This document shows, one piece after another, positions 49,891 through 58,719 of a DNA stretch of 64,000 bases. The position numbers and the translations under genes were made by a program. A model generated the notes under the pieces. The model worked only from the letters and a program-made list of their open reading frames with translations, did no database searches and was not told where the DNA came from. Location of the stretch: contig CAMDJM010000009.1 in the NCBI GenBank assembly GCA_945900785.1, positions 27,326 through 91,325 on the forward strand, given 5' to 3'. The stretch's first letter is position 1. The number at the start of each line of letters is the position of its first letter. The DNA is from Akkermansia muciniphila. GTDB taxonomy: Bacteria; Verrucomicrobiota; Verrucomicrobiia; Verrucomicrobiales; V1-33.

Positions 49891-52410
49891 TTATTCCACG
49901 ATGTCAATCCGTCCGGGCTGAGGCATCAGGGGATCCGCCCCAGGCTTGAAATCAGGAAGGTCAGGAAGGCTGGGTGTGGCCGGCTCCTCCTTGACGGTGG
50001 TCGCCCGGGGAGGCTTGGCGGGATCTGCGCTGGCGATCTGGATGCCATAGTTGGCTTTGTAAGGATCATCGCCCTCAAGGGTGGGGGACTTCAGGGAAAC
50101 GGGCACGGCCTCCTCGGTCTCGGTTTGAACGCCGAATCCAGGTGGGGTGAAAATCAGCGGAGGCTCATTAATGCTGGGCGGCGGGATTTCCTGGGATTTG
50201 CTGTGGAAATCGCAGGACAGGGCCATGCGGAACCCGGCGCGGATGTATTCCTGGTAGGAGCTTTTGAAAAGTTTATTCCGGGTAGGGTCGGAGGGATCGG
50301 GCCGGAGTTCCAGGCAGGCGTCGGTGGCCAGTTTTCCGGAGACGGTGCAAAGCTCGACCTGCTGGATGCCGGCGGGTGGGGTAAATTCCGCCCCGGCGAA
50401 ATGCTCCTGCGAAGCATTCATGATATCCGCCCAGATGGGCAGGGCGACGCGGTTGCTGAAGGCATCCGGATAGACGGTTTCCTTGCGGTCCAGGCCAGAC
50501 CAGACCACGCAGGTCACCGCGCTGCTGTAGCCGGCAAACCACAGGTCGGTGGATTTGCTGTGCGTGCCAGTCTTGCCAGCGGCGGGAAAGCCCTTCAGGC
50601 CATAATCCTTTGAGGCCGCGCCAGTGCCGATGGCGAGGGCGTCCTCCAGGCAGGAGTGCACCATCCAAGCGGTGACGGGGTCGGTGACCTCGACCTGCTG
50701 ATAGCTGTCAGGAGCCCGGCTGTAAACGACCTGCCCGGCGTTGTTTTCGATGCGGGTGACGTAAGAGATGGCCGCAGGACGCACTCCGGCATTGGCGAAA
50801 GTCGTATAGGCGAGACACATGTCCCGCACATTGACTTCCCCGCGCCCGAGCAGGGTGGAGGGTTCAGTGGGCAAGTCGCCAAGGCCGGCAAGTTTGGCAA
50901 AGTCGCGCACTTTTTCCGTGCCGATCTCGAGCCCGAGGCGGGCAGCGCAGTTGTTTTTCCCTTCGGCGATGGCCTGCCGGATGGAAATTTCGCCTTCGGC
51001 TACGGGTTGAAGGGTTTCCATGCCCCATTCCCCCAGGGTGCCGGTCGTGGCACCGATCATGATGCGGGTATTATCCAGAGGAGCGTCGGCGATACGGCTG
51101 CCTGGAAAGTGCGCTCCGGCAAAAGCCGTGGCATAGACGAAGGGAGTAAAGGTGGTGCCAGCCGGGCGTTTGGAAAGGCTGACGCGGTTGAACTGGGATT
51201 CCTTGAAATCCCGGCCCCCCACCATGGCGAGCACGGTGCCGGTTTTATTGTCCAGCACCAGGGCCGCGCCCTGCAGGTAGCCGGGCTGGGCCGGTCTGGT
51301 CAGGGGATTGCCCGTGGCGCGCAGTTCCGCCTGGGCTTTGGCAAACTGGTCGGGCGTTTCCCGGGCCGGGGCTTTCGGGTATTCCGGCAGGGCTTCCACT
51401 TCGGCGAGGCGGGCGCTCAGGCTGGCTTCTGCCGCGCGCTGAATCGTGCCATCCACGCTGGTGTAAATTTTAAATCCCTTTCCGCCGATGCCCTGCATGC
51501 CTTGTTTTTCAAGGATTTGCTCCACTTCATTTTCCACCTCCTGCTGCAGATAGCCGGAGGACCGGGCGGTTTCGGATACTTTTGTTCCCAGCGGCTTGAG
51601 CTTGAGTTCCGCTGCCTTGTCTTTCGATATTTTATTGGTTATCACCATGCGGTCGAGGGCTTCGTTTCTTTCCCGGAGAGTCAGTTTCTCATCGCCGCTG
51701 ATTGGAGAGTAGAGCGTCGGATTTTTGATCAGGCCTACCAGCAAGGCACATTCCTCCAGCGTCAGGGCCGATACTGGTTTACTGAAATACCCCTGCGCCG
51801 CTGCCCCAATGCCGTAGAAGCCACTGCCAAAATAAATCCGGTTCAAATACAATTCGAGAATCTGTGGTTTGTTATAGACCTCCTCGATCCGCATCGCAAC
51901 GAAGGCCTCATTCACCTTGCGGTCGAGTGTGCGCTCATAGCGCCGCAGGGTCTGGCGGGCGAGTTGTTGGGTGATGGTGCTGGCCCCCTGCTTGCTCGAG
52001 GATTGGATCGTATTCCATACCGAAGCGCGGGCTACGCCATACCAGTCCACCCCTTTGTGTTTCAGAAAACGGCTGTCCTCCGTGGCGATCAGCACATCAA
52101 TCAAGTCCTGAGGGATTTGGGCATAGGTGACGAGTTGGCGGTTTTGACTGGCGAGGCGGCCCAGTTCCTTGTTATTCCGGTCATATACGATGCTGCTCTC
52201 CTCTAATTTGCTGAGCAGGCTGAGGTCAAAGGCAGCGGCAGCTTTCCGGTAGGGGTCCAGAAAAATCTGCAGGGCGATCACCCCACCGATGGCCACCAGC
52301 AGGCAGCATAACAGGAAGATTTTCACGCCTTTGCGGCGCAGGAAGGGACGCTTCCGGGTGCGGCGGCTGGGCAGTTCTTCGACTTTGATTTTGATGAGAT
52401 CGCCGATCAT
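49891..52410 (-). CDS. PBP1A-like transglycosylase with degenerate transpeptidase site
   Basis: 839 residues. An N-terminal membrane anchor (IFLLCCLLVAIGGVIALQI) precedes a GT51 transglycosylase domain with TEDSRFLKHKGVDW (catalytic Glu) and GASTITQQLARQTL. The penicillin-binding domain keeps KTG (AAGKTGTHSKSTDLWFAGY) but the SxxK box, normally GSxFKP, reads GTTFTPF, with Thr419 and Thr422 replacing the nucleophilic Ser and the Lys. The SxN motif is GKN (AEGKNNCAARL). The transglycosylase should work while transpeptidation is probably lost. A Pro-rich C-terminal extension (residues about 730-839) is unusual. Confidence 0.88.
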   Translation of the reverse strand: MIGDLIKIKVEELPSRRTRKRPFLRRKGVKIFLLCCLLVAIGGVIALQIFLDPYRKAAAAFDLSLLSKLEESSIVYDRNNKELGRLASQNRQLVTYAQIPQDLIDVLIATEDSRFLKHKGVDWYGVARASVWNTIQSSSKQGASTITQQLARQTLRRYERTLDRKVNEAFVAMRIEEVYNKPQILELYLNRIYFGSGFYGIGAAAQGYFSKPVSALTLEECALLVGLIKNPTLYSPISGDEKLTLRERNEALDRMVITNKISKDKAAELKLKPLGTKVSETARSSGYLQQEVENEVEQILEKQGMQGIGGKGFKIYTSVDGTIQRAAEASLSARLAEVEALPEYPKAPARETPDQFAKAQAELRATGNPLTRPAQPGYLQGAALVLDNKTGTVLAMVGGRDFKESQFNRVSLSKRPAGTTFTPFVYATAFAGAHFPGSRIADAPLDNTRIMIGATTGTLGEWGMETLQPVAEGEISIRQAIAEGKNNCAARLGLEIGTEKVRDFAKLAGLGDLPTEPSTLLGRGEVNVRDMCLAYTTFANAGVRPAAISYVTRIENNAGQVVYSRAPDSYQQVEVTDPVTAWMVHSCLEDALAIGTGAASKDYGLKGFPAAGKTGTHSKSTDLWFAGYSSAVTCVVWSGLDRKETVYPDAFSNRVALPIWADIMNASQEHFAGAEFTPPAGIQQVELCTVSGKLATDACLELRPDPSDPTRNKLFKSSYQEYIRAGFRMALSCDFHSKSQEIPPPSINEPPLIFTPPGFGVQTETEEAVPVSLKSPTLEGDDPYKANYGIQIASADPAKPPRATTVKEEPATPSLPDLPDFKPGADPLMPQPGRIDIVE

Positions 52411-52555
52411 GGACGTAGAGAAAGGTGGTGGAAAGCAGTGCCGGGGGACGGCACCTGGCTTTCACGGCAGGGATCAATCTGCCACTGGTTCCGCTGAAGG
52501 GCAATGGCCTGTTGCGGGGCGCTCCAGCGCCGCATGCCAGCCTGGGCCGGGCGTT

Positions 52556-53743
52556 TCAGGACTCGGGGGGTGTGGGTTTTTTCCCTGTTAGCCATTGCCC
52601 CAGCCGGCGGAAAAAGCTGGGGCGTTTTCCATTGTTTTTCAGGGCCTTGCAACGGGCCTTGAGGGTGGCGATCTGCTGATTTTTCTCCTCCAGCTTTGCT
52701 TTGAGCTGCCGCTCGCGCAGCCGGATGGCGGCCGACGCTTCCCGGGAGGACTCCAATTGCCCGTGCAGATCAACAGCCCAGGCTTTCTGCAGGGCCAGTT
52801 CCATTTTAAAATGCCGGGCTTGCTGTGCGGCGGGGTCGAATGCTGAGTTTTGTGCCTGCGGTAGCGCGTCCTGACCAGCCACCAGCCGGGCCGCCCGGGC
52901 CAGGGTCCGCTCCCGGGCCCGGGCGGGCGCAGCCGGGTCCCCGGGCACCCAAGGTTCATAATCGTCCAGCAGGCTGGCATGTTTTTGGCAAAACCAGCTA
53001 CGGTTGCGGCTGGTGTAAAACGCTTTGATCGCCGATGCTGAGCTGGAGCCGCCATGGTGCAGAACCGGCGAAGCTGGCACGCAAAAGACAGACGCTCCCA
53101 GTTGCTGCAGGCGGAGGCACAAATCCACATCCACGTAATACGCCGGGAAAATAGCTTCATCCATGCCGCCCACGGCATCCCACCAGAGGGCAGGCACCAG
53201 CGTGGCGCAGGTTCCCACGTAGTCCACCGGCCATGGCCCGGGGGAATCCGTCTCCGGAGCCGCGCAGGTCTGGCCATTGCGGAAAAGAAAGGAACCCGCC
53301 CGCTGTGGGGAACCGTCAGAATTCAGAGCCCGGCTGCCTAGCGCCCCAGCTTCAGGATACTCCGCCGCCATGGCCAGCAACGGCTCCAGCCAGCCGGGGC
53401 CGATTTCCACATCATCGTGCAGCAGCATCAGAAAACGTCCCCGCGCGAGGCTGCGCGCCAGGTTAAATCCACCCGCGACGCCAAGATTGGCCTCAGATGC
53501 CGCGATCCGCAGCCCGTGGCATTCCTCACGCACCAAGTGCTCCACCCCTGTGGTGGCGGCATTCAGAACCACGATCACCTCACAAGGCACAGAGGCCGGC
53601 AGATGATCTGCAAGGGACTGCAGGCAGGCGGCGAGGGCGACGGCCTGGCTTGTGGCAGGGATGAGCAGCGATACCTCCGGATGCTCCGCTGCCGGCAACT
53701 GGATGCAGCGCGGCTTTGGCAGGATGGATGCGTCGGGCAGCAT
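52556..53743 (-). CDS. GT2 family glycosyltransferase with C-terminal coiled coil
   Basis: 395 residues. The GT-A fold begins VSLLIPATSQAVALAACLQSL; the metal/nucleotide region is LMLLHDDVEIGPGWLEPL and the acceptor part IFPAYYVDVDLCLRLQQLG, as in rhamnosyl- and related GT2 enzymes. Residues about 290-395 form a charged coiled coil (LRERQLKAKLEEKNQQIATLKARCKALKNN). It likely adds a sugar to a surface glycan; it lies 17 bp from an RmlC-like cupin gene. Confidence 0.85.
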   Translation of the reverse strand: MLPDASILPKPRCIQLPAAEHPEVSLLIPATSQAVALAACLQSLADHLPASVPCEVIVVLNAATTGVEHLVREECHGLRIAASEANLGVAGGFNLARSLARGRFLMLLHDDVEIGPGWLEPLLAMAAEYPEAGALGSRALNSDGSPQRAGSFLFRNGQTCAAPETDSPGPWPVDYVGTCATLVPALWWDAVGGMDEAIFPAYYVDVDLCLRLQQLGASVFCVPASPVLHHGGSSSASAIKAFYTSRNRSWFCQKHASLLDDYEPWVPGDPAAPARARERTLARAARLVAGQDALPQAQNSAFDPAAQQARHFKMELALQKAWAVDLHGQLESSREASAAIRLRERQLKAKLEEKNQQIATLKARCKALKNNGKRPSFFRRLGQWLTGKKPTPPES

Positions 53744-53760
53744 GAGGGAAGAGGCCGGGC

Positions 53761-54312
53761 TTAATAACCTTTGGCATTTTTAAACTGATAGGGAATCAAA
53801 TCCGTATCCGGCGGCAGCCGGTATTTGTCAGGTTTCGCGTGGTCGTATTGAATCGTGGGGAAATTGACGATGACCACGTCTTTAATCCCCACATTTTCAT
53901 CGGCATGCCAAACCCCGCGTGCAATGCTAAGAATCTGCCGGCGCTGCTCACTGAGGTAGATTTCGTAGACCTGACCATGGGTGCGGGAGCCCTCGCGGGC
54001 ATCGTAGAGCACCACCTTCATTTCCCCCGCCAGCAGGCAATAACGGTCTTCATGTTCCAGGTGCATCGCCCAGCCCTTCACCCAACCGGGACGGATGGTG
54101 TAACAATAGCTAAAAACCAGGGGATCCGGATGCCAGCCCCAGCGTGGGTCAAAGAGTTCGACCACTGTGCCCCGGTCATCGGCATGCAGCACCAGATCGC
54201 GCAATTTTACCCCATCCGGCAGCCCCTCGCAGCGTTCTCCGGCGGGCGTCACCGTCATGCGGTCGCGGTGGCTGGATGAGAGGAGGAGTTCTGCTGGAGT
54301 AGGGGTGGCCAT
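53761..54312 (-). CDS. dTDP-4-dehydrorhamnose 3,5-epimerase-like cupin
   Basis: 183 residues with the RmlC-like double-stranded beta-helix: LVLHADDRGTVVELFDPRWGWHPDPLVFSYCYTIRPGWVKGWAMHLEHEDRYCLLAGEMKVVLYDAREGS. The His in HLEHEDRY fits the active-site base region. The substrate could be a dTDP-sugar; other rml genes are absent from the window. It precedes the GT2 gene and probably shares its promoter. Confidence 0.75.
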   Translation of the reverse strand: MATPTPAELLLSSSHRDRMTVTPAGERCEGLPDGVKLRDLVLHADDRGTVVELFDPRWGWHPDPLVFSYCYTIRPGWVKGWAMHLEHEDRYCLLAGEMKVVLYDAREGSRTHGQVYEIYLSEQRRQILSIARGVWHADENVGIKDVVIVNFPTIQYDHAKPDKYRLPPDTDLIPYQFKNAKGY

Positions 54313-54404
54313 GAGTAAAGAGGTCTAAAAGTTCAATTTGAAGGTCCAATAAGCAACTGAGACTTTATGGCTCCATCGAAGAGCAAAAGTTGCCCTTGAG
54401 GCGG

Positions 54405-54429
54405 AAAAAGCCACATTAACTGGCTTTTT
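54405..54429. terminator. AT-rich hairpin in the divergent gap before the 59-residue gene
   Basis: AAAAAGCCA (54405-54413) pairs with TGGCTTTTT (54421-54429) around a seven-base loop. Either strand would give a short stem followed by T residues. No gene ends here, so the role is uncertain. Confidence 0.3.
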
Positions 54430-54513
54430 GCGCACTTTAACGACTCTTTCACCTGCGTGATTGCATAAAATCCGCTTTACTTCCCCCCCGGCATCCCGAT
54501 AACTCCTGTAAAT

Positions 54514-54693
54514 ATGAGCGCAGAAACTACCCTTCTTGATCAAGGTGCTGGAGCCCCTTCAGACTTCAGCAACGAATCTCCCTTTAAAAAGAAATCCAAG
54601 CCCAGGGATCCCTCCGGTGACCTGCTGAAATATGCGGGAATTCTCGGGCTGGTCGTCGCGTTGGCAGCCATCGTTATGGCCTTCGGTCTTTAA
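54514..54693 (+). CDS. 59-residue single-pass membrane peptide
   Basis: A short gene with a polar Ser/Pro/Lys N-terminus (MSAETTLLDQGAGAPSDF, ESPFKKKSKPRDPSGDLL) and one C-terminal transmembrane helix (YAGILGLVVALAAIVMAFGL). The TAA stop lies 104 bases before the purA start and is followed by a hairpin. It is not assigned to a family, but its codon use and defined start are normal. A tail-anchored inner-membrane peptide is inferred. Confidence 0.6.
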   Translation: MSAETTLLDQGAGAPSDFSNESPFKKKSKPRDPSGDLLKYAGILGLVVALAAIVMAFGL

Positions 54694-54740
54694 TATTTTA
54701 CGGATACCGGGCGGCACCGCCTGGCTCCTCCCATCCGAAC

Positions 54741-54770
54741 CGGGGCAACACCACGTTGCCCCGCTTCATT
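54741..54770 (+). terminator. Hairpin before purA
   Basis: CGGGGCAAC (54741-54749) pairs perfectly with GTTGCCCCG (54755-54763), followed by CTTCATTTT. It could end the small upstream gene or attenuate transcription into purA. Confidence 0.45.
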
Positions 54771-54797
54771 TTCAGGCAACCTGTTTTTTATCCAAGT

Positions 54798-56072
54798 ATG
54801 GCTAATGTGATCGTGACCGGAGCCCAGTGGGGCGATGAAGGAAAAGGCAAAATCGTGGATGTGCTCACCGAGCACACCGACATGGTGGTCCGCGCCGCCG
54901 GGGGGAACAATGCCGGCCACACCGTCATCCAGGGCGGCACCAAATACGTCCTGCACCTCATCCCCTCCGGCATTCTGTGGAAGGATAAGCAGTGTGTCAT
55001 CGGAAACGGCGTCGTCATGGACCCCATCGCTCTTCTGGCAGAGATCGATAAACTCCGTGGCCAGGGCCTCACCATCAACGAGGAAAACCTCAAAATCTCC
55101 GACCGCGCCCACCTTGTCATGCCATGGCATCCGAAGTTGGATCAGCGCCGGGAAAAACTCCTCGGAGCCAAAGCCATCGGCACCACCGGCCGTGGCATCG
55201 GCCCCGCTTACAGTGAAAAAGTCGAGCGACGCGGCTTCCGCTTTATCGATCTGGATGATCCTGCCGCTCTGGCTGAAAAATTGTCCGAACGCATCGACGA
55301 GTATAACGTTCTCTTCGAAGCCGCCGGCATTGAAAAACTTGACCTCAACGAAGTCGGCGACGCCCTGATGGCAGCGGCCGGGCGCCTCGCCCCGCACCGC
55401 ACCAACACGGTCGTCACCATCGCCGACGCCATCAAGGCAGGCAGGAGCCTCCTCTTTGAAGGAGCCCAGGGCACCTATCTCGATATCGACCACGGCACCT
55501 ATCCTTTTGTCACCAGTTCCAACACCACTGCCGGCGGAGCCATCACGGGCAGCGGCGCACCACTGCGCAAAATCGACCGCGTCGTTGGCGTCTGCAAAGC
55601 CTACACCACCCGCGTCGGTGCCGGCCCCTTTGTCACCCGCAATGACGCCATGGAAGACCGTCTCCATAACATGGGGCGCGAATTCGGTGCCACTACCGGC
55701 CGTCCCCGCGGGTGTGGCTGGCTGGACATGGTCCTTGTCCGCTATGCTGCCATGATCAATGGCTTCGACGACCTCGCCGTCACCAACCTGGATGGATTGG
55801 ACGATTTGGATGAAATTCAAGTCTGCACCAGCTACACGTTGGATGGACAAAAACTTCACGTCCCCCCGCCCACGGTTGGACAACTCGAACGCTGCGTTCC
55901 CATTTATGAGACCCTCCCGGGCTGGAAGACCGACATCAGCGGTGTCCGCAATTACCAAGACCTCCCCCGGAACGCCCGAGCCTACCTTGACCGTATGGCC
56001 GAATGGGCGGGAGCCCCCATTTCCCTCGTCGGCGTCGGCCCCGACCGCAGGCAGACGCTGGAAGTGAAGTGA
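54798..56072 (+). CDS. purA: Adenylosuccinate synthase
   Basis: Makes adenylosuccinate from IMP, GTP and aspartate. MANVIVTGAQWGDEGKGKIVDVL and GGNNAGHTV give the GTP-binding P-loop and active-site His; GRGIGPAYSEKVERRG, SNTTAGGAITGSGAPL and TTGRPRGCGWLD follow. The 424-residue length is standard. The ATG at 54798 was chosen as it yields the classic N-terminus. Confidence 0.97.
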   Translation: MANVIVTGAQWGDEGKGKIVDVLTEHTDMVVRAAGGNNAGHTVIQGGTKYVLHLIPSGILWKDKQCVIGNGVVMDPIALLAEIDKLRGQGLTINEENLKISDRAHLVMPWHPKLDQRREKLLGAKAIGTTGRGIGPAYSEKVERRGFRFIDLDDPAALAEKLSERIDEYNVLFEAAGIEKLDLNEVGDALMAAAGRLAPHRTNTVVTIADAIKAGRSLLFEGAQGTYLDIDHGTYPFVTSSNTTAGGAITGSGAPLRKIDRVVGVCKAYTTRVGAGPFVTRNDAMEDRLHNMGREFGATTGRPRGCGWLDMVLVRYAAMINGFDDLAVTNLDGLDDLDEIQVCTSYTLDGQKLHVPPPTVGQLERCVPIYETLPGWKTDISGVRNYQDLPRNARAYLDRMAEWAGAPISLVGVGPDRRQTLEVK

Positions 56073-56172
56073 ACTGATCCAGTCCAGCTATCAACACCCC
56101 ATCCGGTGCTCCCAGTCCCTTTTTGGGAAATCACCAAGCGCCCGGGAAAAAGTGTAGTGCAGAGCCCGGGGA

Positions 56173-56862
56173 TTACTCGGCCTTCTTCCGTTTTTTCGGG
56201 CGGCCGTTGTCTTCTTCCATTTCATCCAGCACGGCTTCAAGGGACAGCGTGTGCACATGTGGCGTGTGATTCCCGGCATCTTCCGCGTCGTCGTCTTCCT
56301 CACTGCCGATGTCTTCCACGTATTCCAACTTTGGCTTGGCGAACCGGCGGACACGTTGGTTGGTAGGAAGGGGTGACAAGGCCATGCTGATGGCGCGACC
56401 GGCCTGACGGGGAGGCATGTCGAGATGGCTCATCGTTTTGAGGTCATCCACAATGCGCATCATGCGGGCAAAGCCGATCTCAGGGTGGGCCCCTTCGCGG
56501 CCACGGAATTGCAGCACGATGCGTAATTTATTGCTTTCGTTGAGGAACTCCTCGGCATGCTGCAATTTGATCAGGTAGTCATTTTCACTGATGTTGGCCC
56601 GGAACTTTACCTCTTTGACTTTGCCGCCTTTTTGTTTGCCGCTGTCCTTGGAATTTTTGGACTGCTCATACTTGTATTTGCCGTAGTCCACGATTTTGCA
56701 GACGGGTGGCTTGGCATCCGCAGAAACTTCCACGAGGTCCAGTCCGCGCTGACGGGCAATTTGAAGCGCTTCCGGCACGGACATGATCCCGAGCTGTTCA
56801 TGGGTGCGGCCATCAACGACGCGGATTTTCGGGGCACGGATACGGTCATTGACACGTGTCAT
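56173..56862 (-). CDS. infC: Translation initiation factor IF-3 with C-terminal extension
   Basis: Prevents premature joining of ribosomal subunits and checks initiator tRNA pairing. VNDRIRAPKIRVVDG, ALQIARQRGLDLVEVSADAKPPVCKIVDYGKYKYEQ and KEVKFRANISENDYLIKLQHAEEFL are diagnostic. It has 229 residues versus about 180 for E. coli; the extra acidic and basic tail (about 180-229: EEDDDAEDAGNH, EDNGRPKKRKKAE) is unusual. rpmI and rplT, which normally follow infC, are not here: the next gene downstream is the convergent purA. Confidence 0.96.
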   Translation of the reverse strand: MTRVNDRIRAPKIRVVDGRTHEQLGIMSVPEALQIARQRGLDLVEVSADAKPPVCKIVDYGKYKYEQSKNSKDSGKQKGGKVKEVKFRANISENDYLIKLQHAEEFLNESNKLRIVLQFRGREGAHPEIGFARMMRIVDDLKTMSHLDMPPRQAGRAISMALSPLPTNQRVRRFAKPKLEYVEDIGSEEDDDAEDAGNHTPHVHTLSLEAVLDEMEEDNGRPKKRKKAE

Positions 56863-57210
56863 GTCGCGATAGCGGCTAGGCTGTTTTCTGGGAGGAGGGG
56901 AGGGAATAAGCGTGGGCAGGTTATGGGTTGACGGGAAAATCGCAGGATGGCGGGAAAACAGGCAGGATTCGGAAATTAAGCGTTCCGAAGCAGGACGATG
57001 GCTGTTCCGACCGGGTCATGGGCGGGTAAAACAAGTTCCCGTGGCGGCGGAAAGTTCTTCGCCACAAAGCACCCCTTTCTTCGGAATCGCGGGGGCAACG
57101 GTTCCACACACTGAATCGACAGTGAGCCATGAGCTGGGCAGGGAACGGGACAGCATGAGAAATATTCGCCCTACTATAGAGAGAGTCACAGAAATACGCA
57201 AGATGGAATT
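56863..57210 (-). other. Long infC leader region (348 bp)
   Basis: No supported gene. A promoter-like pair (57173-57201, listed separately) would give a leader of about 300 bases before infC. A 32-codon frame ending at 56921 on the same strand could be a leader peptide, but its sequence is unremarkable. Confidence 0.4.
57173..57201 (-). promoter_or_regulatory. Candidate sigma-70-type promoter for infC
   Basis: On the minus strand TTGCGT (57196-57201) and TATAGT (57173-57178) are separated by exactly 17 bases, matching the consensus at 4 and 5 of 6 positions. It lies just past the stop of the YwaF-like gene and upstream of infC. Confidence 0.45.
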
Positions 57211-57927
57211 TTAGTGGGGCGCTTTGCTCCCAAACGTCGGATTCTGACGGCAAAAAGGCAAATACAGCAGCCCAAACAGTGCCAGCGCCAGCCCCTGCAA
57301 TCCCAACAAATACCAAGGCCACGGCCCCATCAGATCCATCAGACTGGCCTGAGGCGGTTTCTCCCTGAGAAATCCGTAATTTGCCCCGCTCAGCCAATTG
57401 GCCAAACCTGCAGCCAGGGTGTAAACCTGGAGCCATCCAAACACCCGCCAAAGCGCTCCCCGGGTGGGGCGCAACCGGAGCCCGACCACGAGATACACCG
57501 CACAGACCACCACCCCGCCATGCAGCGCGAAAAAAAACAAAAAGCGCGGCGATGGAAAACCTTCATCAAGGGCGGGTGTGATCAAGCCATTCAAAGTGCC
57601 CGCGAGTCCCCAAAACCAAACCAGTTCCGCCAAACGCTGATGCCGGAACCATAGCGAGGTGGCCCCGCAAAGGGCCGCCACATCGCAAAGATGGCACGGC
57701 AGGGCATTCCCCTCATGGAGGGCACCCCGCGTCCAAAGAAAAATCACTTGGACAGGGTAAAGTGCCACCAGAAAAACGGCCAGCAATCGCTCCTGCACCC
57801 GGGCACTTTCATGGGACTGCCTCGCGCGATGCACCATGACGAACGCTAAAAGGACCGACAATCCGACGGCAGTCAGATGATCGGTCCCAAAAGCATGGAA
57901 AGCCGGGGCGGTAGCCATGGAAACCAT
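57211..57927 (-). CDS. YwaF/TIGR02206-type membrane protein
   Basis: 238 residues with about six membrane helices. The segment LHEGNALPCHLCDVAALCGA with its conserved Leu-Pro-Cys-His-Leu-Cys pattern is the mark of this small membrane family, as is the GALWRVFGWLQVYTLAAGLANWLSGANYGFLREKP section. No function is known. It ends just before the infC promoter candidate and starts 25 bases after the prepilin gene stop. Confidence 0.8.
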   Translation of the reverse strand: MVSMATAPAFHAFGTDHLTAVGLSVLLAFVMVHRARQSHESARVQERLLAVFLVALYPVQVIFLWTRGALHEGNALPCHLCDVAALCGATSLWFRHQRLAELVWFWGLAGTLNGLITPALDEGFPSPRFLFFFALHGGVVVCAVYLVVGLRLRPTRGALWRVFGWLQVYTLAAGLANWLSGANYGFLREKPPQASLMDLMGPWPWYLLGLQGLALALFGLLYLPFCRQNPTFGSKAPH

Positions 57928-57952
57928 GGAGCCAATGTGAAAATGGCCGGAA

Positions 57953-58597
57953 TCAATCCCAGGACATTACGTTATCTTCCCAGGTTTCTTCAAGGGCATC
58001 CTTGCCGGGAGACCAGACGATCACCCTTTTGGTCATTTTGGTGCGTCCCTCAGCCACCTGCATGGTGTTCGGGTTTTCCAATTCCTTGTCGTAGTCGGAG
58101 TCGAGCTTCACCTTGTAATAATTGCCATAGGCATCGACGATCTCATACGTGTCGTCTTCCGTAACCAGTCCGTCAGCCCATTTTTCGCTGCCAGTGTTGG
58201 CAGTATCACTGGCCTTTTTTTTGCGTGATTTGGCAGGTTTGATCCCTTCAGCGTAGTCTGTATTGCGGGGGTTCTGAATAGTTTGGCTTTCACCCTCTTT
58301 CCCAATCAGAACCTTCACCAGTCCTTCGCTCGATTCGGTCGTGCTCTCGGAATCAGTCCCATCTGTCGCAGAGGTTGGTTTGGGAAGGCGGTTATAGTCT
58401 GCATAAAATTGCTCCACCGCGTTCGAAATAGCTATTGACATCACGATCGAACCCTTTTTGCGGACTCCATCGACGATTTTGCCGTAGCCCGCGAAGGAGG
58501 CCGCAGCCAAAATCGCAATGATCGAAATCACGGTGAGCAGTTCAATGAGGGTGAAGCCGGACGTGCGCGACCGGGGGACGGGGGAGAGCATTTTCAT
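57953..58597 (-). CDS. Type II secretion/pilin-like protein (GspG type)
   Basis: 214 residues. The prepilin signal RSRTSGFTLIELLTVISIIAILAAASFAGYGKI is complete: Gly at the cleavage site, Phe at mature position 1, Glu at 5, hydrophobic helix. Then comes a GspG-like globular part with an Ala/Asn-rich helix (GSIVMSIAISNAVEQFYADYNRLPKPT). It is unrelated in sequence to the Verru_Chthon members. The start at 58597 places the signal near the N-terminus; the longer frame upstream is noncoding. Confidence 0.85.
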   Translation of the reverse strand: MKMLSPVPRSRTSGFTLIELLTVISIIAILAAASFAGYGKIVDGVRKKGSIVMSIAISNAVEQFYADYNRLPKPTSATDGTDSESTTESSEGLVKVLIGKEGESQTIQNPRNTDYAEGIKPAKSRKKKASDTANTGSEKWADGLVTEDDTYEIVDAYGNYYKVKLDSDYDKELENPNTMQVAEGRTKMTKRVIVWSPGKDALEETWEDNVMSWD

Positions 58598-58719
58598 AAA
58601 GTTTGGGGGAGGAGAGTATAATTCAGTGGATATAGCAGAGAACAGGCCCGATGATAAAGCAAAAAGATGAATACCAATAGGAAAATCCCGTATACCGCAC
58701 CAGGGAGGGGTGGAGAGTA

